In this document: piece by piece, positions 4,601-7,887 of the stretch
Layout of the letters: each line of letters begins with the position of its first letter
Numbering within the stretch: the stretch's first letter is position 1
NCBI GenBank assembly: GCA_900554375.1
Contig: USHK01000045.1
Location: 1-7,887, forward strand
Reading direction: 5' to 3'
Length of the DNA: 7,887 bases
Source: an uncultured Sutterella sp.
GTDB lineage: Bacteria; Pseudomonadota; Gammaproteobacteria; Burkholderiales; Burkholderiaceae_F
The notes under the pieces: model-generated
Seen by the model: only the letters and a program-made list of their open reading frames with translations
What the model was told of the DNA's origin: nothing
Databases searched by the model: none
Translations under genes and position numbers: made by a program

Positions 4601-6655
4601 TTGAAAATCATCAGATTTCCAAATTCTCCGTTTGAACTGCACCAGCCTTTTGAGGCGTCCGGCGACCAGCCTCAGGCAATTAAAGAACTTGTGGAAGGCA
4701 TTGAGGACGGCCTCACGGCTCAGACATTGCTCGGCGTGACGGGAAGCGGTAAAACCTACACGATGGCAAATGTGATTGCTAGAACAGGGCTTCCGACGCT
4801 GATAATGGCTCCCAATAAAACACTGGCAGCTCAGCTCTACGCAGAAATGCGAGATTTTTTTCCGAATAACGCTGTGGAATACTTCGTCAGCTACTACGAC
4901 TATTATCAGCCGGAAGCTTACGTACCTCAGCGGGACCTCTTTATTGAGAAGGATTCTGCCATCAATGAACATATTGAACAGATGCGTCTGTCGGCGTCTA
5001 AGAGTGTTTTGGAGCGCCGCGATGTCATTATTGTGGCGACAGTCTCCGCCATATACGGCATCGGCAAGCCTGAGTCCTACACTGAGATGCGCTTAATCTT
5101 AAAAGTCGGAGATAAGATCGAACAGAGAGATTTGATTTCTCATTTGGTTCGAATTCAGTACGAACGCAATGACATGGAATTTACGCGCGGCAAATTCAGA
5201 GTCCGCGGCGATACTATCGATGTGTTTCCGGCGGAACATTCGGAAATGGCACTTCGTATCGAGCTTTTCGATGATGAAATCGAGGCGATGTATTTCTTTG
5301 ATCCTTTGACAGGGAAAACGCGTCAAAAAGTGGATCGTTTTGCGATTTACCCGACGTCTAACTATGTGACGCCGAGAAACGACATCCTCAGAGCAATTGA
5401 GGCGATAAAGGAGGAACTCAGAGAGCAGGAAACGAAATTTCTTGAAAGCGGAAAGCTCCTCGAAGCCCAGCGAATCCGTGAAAGAACACTCTTTGATCTG
5501 GAAATGCTCCATGAAGTTGGGTTCTGCAAAGGAATTGAAAACTACAGCCGTCACCTCGCAGGCGGCCTTCCCGGGGAGCCTCCCCCTACTTTGATCGACT
5601 ATCTTCCGAAAGACGCATTGATGTTTTTTGATGAATCTCATGTTCTTTTGGGACAGATCGGCGGTATGTACCGCGGGGACAGCGCGAGAAAAGAAACGCT
5701 TGTGACATATGGGTTTCGCCTGCCGAGTGCTAAGGACAATCGTCCGCTTCGCTTCGATGAGTTCGAAAGCAAAATGCGTCGGGCAATCTTTGTCTCGGCT
5801 ACGCCGGCGGATTATGAGCTTAATCACTCTTCTCAAATCGTCGAACAGGTGGTACGTCCTACCGGTTTGGTTGATCCGGAAGTGGAGGTGCGTCCTGCTA
5901 CAACGCAGGTGGACGATGTACTGGCAGAAATCAAAGAGCGCGTCCCTAAGGGCCAGCGCATTCTGATTACCACGCTGACAAAGAGGATGGCGGAAGACTT
6001 AACGGACTTTCTGCAGGACAACGACATCAAAGTCCGTTATCTGCACTCGGATATCGATACGGTCGAGCGCGTGGAGATTATTCGCGACCTCCGTGCGGGC
6101 GTTTTTGACGTTCTGATCGGCATTAACTTGCTCCGCGAGGGCTTGGACATCCCCGAAGTAGCCTTAGTTGCAATTCTGGATGCAGATAAGGAAGGTTTTC
6201 TAAGAAGCGAGCGTTCTTTGATCCAAACCATCGGACGCGCTGCGCGTAATGTGGAAGGCAAAGCGATTCTTTACGCGGATACGATTACTGATTCCATGCG
6301 CAGAGCAATGGATGAAACCGCCCGACGCAGGGAAAAGCAAACGGCATATAACGCGGCCCATAACATCACGCCGAAGAGCGTCAAAAAAGAAATTCGGGAC
6401 ATCATCGACGGTGTTTATAAGCCGGATAGTCTTGAAAACGAATTCGGATTGGTGGATGGGCAGGATTACGAAAAAATGGGGCCGAAAGAACTTGCTCGAG
6501 AAATCAAACGCCTCGAAAACGAAATGTTTGAGCATGCTAAGAATCTTGAGTTCGAAAAGGCTTCGGAAGTACGGGATAAATTGGCTTCTATCCGTAAACA
6601 AGTTTTCGGTGCAACGCCGGGAGAGGACGAGGAGGGCGGCAAAACGGGCGCTTGA
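4601..6655 (+). CDS. uvrB: Excinuclease ABC subunit B (UvrB)
   Basis: DNA-damage recognition helicase subunit of UvrABC nucleotide excision repair: it is loaded by UvrA, then recruits UvrC for incision. The 684 aa are typical of the family. Visible motifs are Walker A GVTGSGKT (45-52), the beta-hairpin region [16 protein letters not shown] (94-109), Walker B DESH (344-347), helicase motif [11 protein letters not shown] (542-550), and a C-terminal UVR domain (about 630-668) that contacts UvrC. The start is TTG: the frame is closed by TAG at 4586 and the first in-frame ATG is codon 55, beyond Walker A, so a non-ATG start is forced. AGG at 4587-4589 is a weak, rather distant ribosome-binding site (11 nt). 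I found no convincing LexA-type box upstream, so SOS control is not evident. It is transcribed divergently from the speF operon. Confidence 0.97.
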   Translation: MKIIRFPNSPFELHQPFEASGDQPQAIKELVEGIEDGLTAQTLLGVTGSGKTYTMANVIARTGLPTLIMAPNKTLAAQLYAEMRDFFPNNAVEYFVSYYDYYQPEAYVPQRDLFIEKDSAINEHIEQMRLSASKSVLERRDVIIVATVSAIYGIGKPESYTEMRLILKVGDKIEQRDLISHLVRIQYERNDMEFTRGKFRVRGDTIDVFPAEHSEMALRIELFDDEIEAMYFFDPLTGKTRQKVDRFAIYPTSNYVTPRNDILRAIEAIKEELREQETKFLESGKLLEAQRIRERTLFDLEMLHEVGFCKGIENYSRHLAGGLPGEPPPTLIDYLPKDALMFFDESHVLLGQIGGMYRGDSARKETLVTYGFRLPSAKDNRPLRFDEFESKMRRAIFVSATPADYELNHSSQIVEQVVRPTGLVDPEVEVRPATTQVDDVLAEIKERVPKGQRILITTLTKRMAEDLTDFLQDNDIKVRYLHSDIDTVERVEIIRDLRAGVFDVLIGINLLREGLDIPEVALVAILDADKEGFLRSERSLIQTIGRAARNVEGKAILYADTITDSMRRAMDETARRREKQTAYNAAHNITPKSVKKEIRDIIDGVYKPDSLENEFGLVDGQDYEKMGPKELAREIKRLENEMFEHAKNLEFEKASEVRDKLASIRKQVFGATPGEDEEGGKTGA

Positions 6656-6699
6656 GTGCTCATTTTGAGTTGAGTTATTGGTGATTACCCTATACATTT

Positions 6700-6728
6700 T
6701 TGCAAAAAGCGTTAGGGGCTCGTATGCT
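6700..6728 (+). promoter_or_regulatory. Predicted promoter of the phosphatase gene
   Basis: TTGCAA (6700-6705), a 17-nt spacer and TATGCT (6723-6728) lie 69 nt before the phosphatase ATG. The -35 is embedded in the 12-bp palindrome TTTTTGCAAAAA (6697-6708), a possible operator. I see no clear terminator after uvrB, so read-through from uvrB is also possible. Confidence 0.5.
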
Positions 6729-6797
6729 ATTGCAACCTGCCTGCGGTGTACGCGAGAGGGGTGTGATTAATCGTCAATACAGAAGAATGCAAAAAAC

Positions 6798-7295
6798 ATG
6801 GTAAAAGTTTTATTTGTGTGCATGGGGAACATCTGTCGTTCTCCTACGGCTGAAGCAGTTTTTAAGAAAATGGTGAAGGAAGCCGGATTGACTGACAAAG
6901 TAATCGTGGATTCTGCCGGTACACATGGTTATCACGTCGGAGAGGCTCCGGACGTGCGCGCTCAGATTGCAGGCCGTAAGCGTGGATACGATTTATCCGA
7001 ACTTAGGGCTCGTCAGATTACGTCCGACGACTTTAGAGATTGTGACTTCATTTTGGCGATGGATTGGGAAAATCTGACTGCCATGCAGCAGATCTGCCCT
7101 CCGATGTATAAGCATAAGCTGGCGCTCCTTATGCGTTATGCAACCGAATACGACACGGCCGTTGTGCCCGATCCTTATTACGGTGGCAATGAAGGTTTTA
7201 ACACCGTGCTTGACTATTGTGAAGACGCCTGTGAAGGTCTGCTTGAAGTCGTTAAGAAACGAGCTTCTGTTTACATTCCCGGGTCTGCCTTATAA
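6798..7295 (+). CDS. Low-molecular-weight protein-tyrosine phosphatase
   Basis: Cytoplasmic phosphatase of the LMW-PTP/arsenate-reductase-like fold that dephosphorylates phosphotyrosine; partners of bacterial members are often tyrosine kinases of polysaccharide export, but none is in this window. The N-terminal P-loop is V-C8-MGNIC-R14-S (CX5R) with Cys8 as nucleophile, Arg14 binding phosphate and a second Cys13 as in many LMW-PTPs. Asp125 in the DPYY motif is the general acid. The length of 165 aa is normal. The ATG at 6798 places the P-loop at the usual distance from the N-terminus, although the ribosome-binding site (AGAAG) is weak. It stands between uvrB and iscR, a pairing with iscR that I recall from betaproteobacteria, and ends before a strong terminator. 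ArsC-type arsenate reductase is less likely because of the DPYY motif. Confidence 0.93.
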   Translation: MVKVLFVCMGNICRSPTAEAVFKKMVKEAGLTDKVIVDSAGTHGYHVGEAPDVRAQIAGRKRGYDLSELRARQITSDDFRDCDFILAMDWENLTAMQQICPPMYKHKLALLMRYATEYDTAVVPDPYYGGNEGFNTVLDYCEDACEGLLEVVKKRASVYIPGSAL

Positions 7296-7317
7296 GCCCT
7301 GAAGTATCATTTTCCTT

Positions 7318-7343
7318 AGCCCTCTTCGGAGGGCTTTTTATTT
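7318..7343 (+). terminator. Rho-independent terminator after the phosphatase gene
   Basis: AGCCCTC and GAGGGCT form a perfect 7-bp stem closed by a TTCG tetraloop, followed by TTTTATTT. It separates the phosphatase transcript from iscR. The T tract overlaps the first IscR-like operator, so terminator and promoter control share bases. Confidence 0.93.
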
Positions 7344-7365
7344 CCGACTGTTGCACTCGGAAATA
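7339..7365 (+). promoter_or_regulatory. IscR type-1-like operator, copy 1
   Basis: A perfect 9-bp inverted repeat, TATTTCCGA and TCGGAAATA, with a 9-nt spacer. Central geometry and bases fit the E. coli IscR type-1 pattern (YYGACT, 5 nt, AGTCRR), with CCGACT on the left and a CTCGG right half. It covers the -35 of the iscR promoter, which suits autorepression by holo-IscR. Confidence 0.75.
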
Positions 7366-7379
7366 AAACGGTCTATTAT
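7351..7379 (+). promoter_or_regulatory. iscR promoter
   Basis: TTGCAC (7351-7356), a 17-nt spacer and TATTAT (7374-7379). Transcription would begin near 7386, giving an untranslated leader of about 20 nt. Both IscR-like operators overlap its core elements. Confidence 0.7.
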
Positions 7380-7403
7380 TTCCGACAAAATAAATCGGAA
7401 TAA
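7377..7403 (+). promoter_or_regulatory. IscR type-1-like operator, copy 2
   Basis: TATTTCCGA, a 9-nt spacer, then TCGGAATAA. This repeats the left half-site of copy 1 exactly and its spacing, 38 bp centre to centre. The six innermost bases of each arm (TTCCGA/TCGGAA) are perfectly palindromic. It covers the end of the -10, the predicted start site and the ribosome-binding site, ending 2 nt before the iscR ATG. Confidence 0.7.
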
Positions 7404-7405
7404 AG

Positions 7406-7861
7406 ATGAAACTTACTACCAAAGGCCGTTTCGCTGTGACCGCGATGCTTGACATTGCGCTTCATGACCCTGAAGAGTATGTGTCGATTGCTGCCATCGG
7501 TGACAGACGCCATCTCTCAAGTGCCTATCTCGAGCAGATCTTCGGAAAGCTGCGTCGGGCCGGCTTGCTTGAAGGCGTGCGCGGACCTGCCGGCGGGTAC
7601 CGCTTGGCAAAGCCTGCGGACCAAATTACGGTGATTGATATTTTGGAAGCCGTAGACGATCCGCTGGAAAAAGCCAGCTGTGATAAAAACAGAGCGATAT
7701 GCGACGGCGAAGGTGAGTGCATCACGTTTGATCTTTGGGAAAGCCTCAACGAGGAAATTCGCAAATTCCTGAAAGGGATCTCCCTGCGAACCCTGGCTGA
7801 AAAGAAAAAACTCAAAGATCAGGGTTTTAGTCCCGTCTCAATTATCAAACCGAAGGTTTAA
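7406..7861 (+). CDS. iscR: Rrf2-family iron-sulfur regulator IscR
   Basis: Transcription factor controlling Fe-S cluster assembly genes; in E. coli the [2Fe-2S] form represses the isc operon at type-1 sites. At 151 aa it is slightly shorter than E. coli IscR (162). The N-terminal winged helix begins MKLTTKGRFAVTAMLDIAL, and the recognition helix carries YLEQIF with Glu43, the residue that tunes site choice in E. coli. GVRGPAGGYRL forms the wing. Cluster cysteines are Cys92, Cys99 and Cys105. The first gap is one residue longer than in E. coli (92, 98, 104). The fourth ligand, His107 in CLTHALW, is replaced by Phe108 in CITFDLW (TTT at 7727-7729). Two type-1-like operators lie in its promoter. 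iscS would be expected downstream, but the window ends 26 nt after the stop. A different Rrf2 regulator is possible, but the overall match favours IscR. Confidence 0.88.
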   Translation: MKLTTKGRFAVTAMLDIALHDPEEYVSIAAIGDRRHLSSAYLEQIFGKLRRAGLLEGVRGPAGGYRLAKPADQITVIDILEAVDDPLEKASCDKNRAICDGEGECITFDLWESLNEEIRKFLKGISLRTLAEKKKLKDQGFSPVSIIKPKV

Positions 7862-7887
7862 AAATCCCTAATTCATCTCTTGCATTG

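Noticed and set aside
4501..4635. 44-codon plus-strand ORF overlapping the first codons of uvrB
   Set aside because: No ribosome-binding site, no recognisable similarity, and its start lies inside a hairpin arm; most likely chance.
4484..4972. 162-codon minus-strand open frame overlapping the uvrB start
   Set aside because: It is the antisense shadow of uvrB, has no recognisable domain, and uvrB is unambiguous.
5099..5836. 245-codon minus-strand open frame inside uvrB
   Set aside because: Long antisense frame with no promoter or ribosome-binding site and no domain; explained by uvrB codon composition.

Overview
This 7.9-kb window looks like one end of a contig from a host-associated betaproteobacterium, most likely a Sutterellaceae relative such as Parasutterella or Turicimonas. 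The evidence is the gene order uvrB, low-molecular-weight phosphatase, iscR (an arrangement I recall from Burkholderiales-type genomes), the character of the proteins and the mid-range base composition. This placement is inferred from memory and was not searched. Bases 1-26 are not biological: they match the end of the Illumina Nextera Read-2 adapter, so the left edge is an assembly or trimming artefact.

Left half, minus strand (about 50-4065): an inducible ornithine-decarboxylation operon. Read in the direction of transcription it holds a sigma70-type promoter (4037-4065), a short leader ORF (3866-3991), a structured 192-nt leader-to-speF spacer, speF (inducible ornithine decarboxylase), potE (putrescine/ornithine antiporter) and a rho-independent terminator (51-79). 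SpeF decarboxylates ornithine to putrescine and PotE exchanges the putrescine for more ornithine, giving proton consumption and acid tolerance.

The most interesting part is the leader. The short ORF is recognisably a homologue of SpeFL, the ornithine-sensing arrest peptide known upstream of speF in Enterobacteria. It shares the pattern RRT-x-H-x3-F-x2-R-x2-F-x-F. Its stop codon and the next eight bases (TAGTCCTCCGG) are an exact 11-nt reverse complement of the speF ribosome-binding site region (CCGGAGGACTA). This suggests that ornithine-dependent arrest at the leader stop codon frees the speF Shine-Dalgarno sequence. That would be a translational attenuator, different from the transcription-level (Rho-linked) control described for E. 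coli. A near-perfect 21-nt tandem duplication lies in frame in the N-terminal part of the leader.

Middle (4066-4600): a 535-base stretch without a sizeable gene, between the divergent speF operon and uvrB. It holds a 20-codon ORF with a good Shine-Dalgarno sequence overlapping a 9-bp hairpin, and a second bulged 10-bp hairpin nearer uvrB.

Right half, plus strand: uvrB (excinuclease subunit, TTG start), a promoter, a low-molecular-weight protein-tyrosine phosphatase, a strong UUCG-loop terminator, and iscR with its own promoter. That promoter is overlaid by two copies of an IscR type-1-like operator. The encoded IscR has three cysteines resembling the [2Fe-2S] ligands, but Phe where the fourth ligand, His, is expected. 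The window ends just after iscR, where iscS would normally follow.
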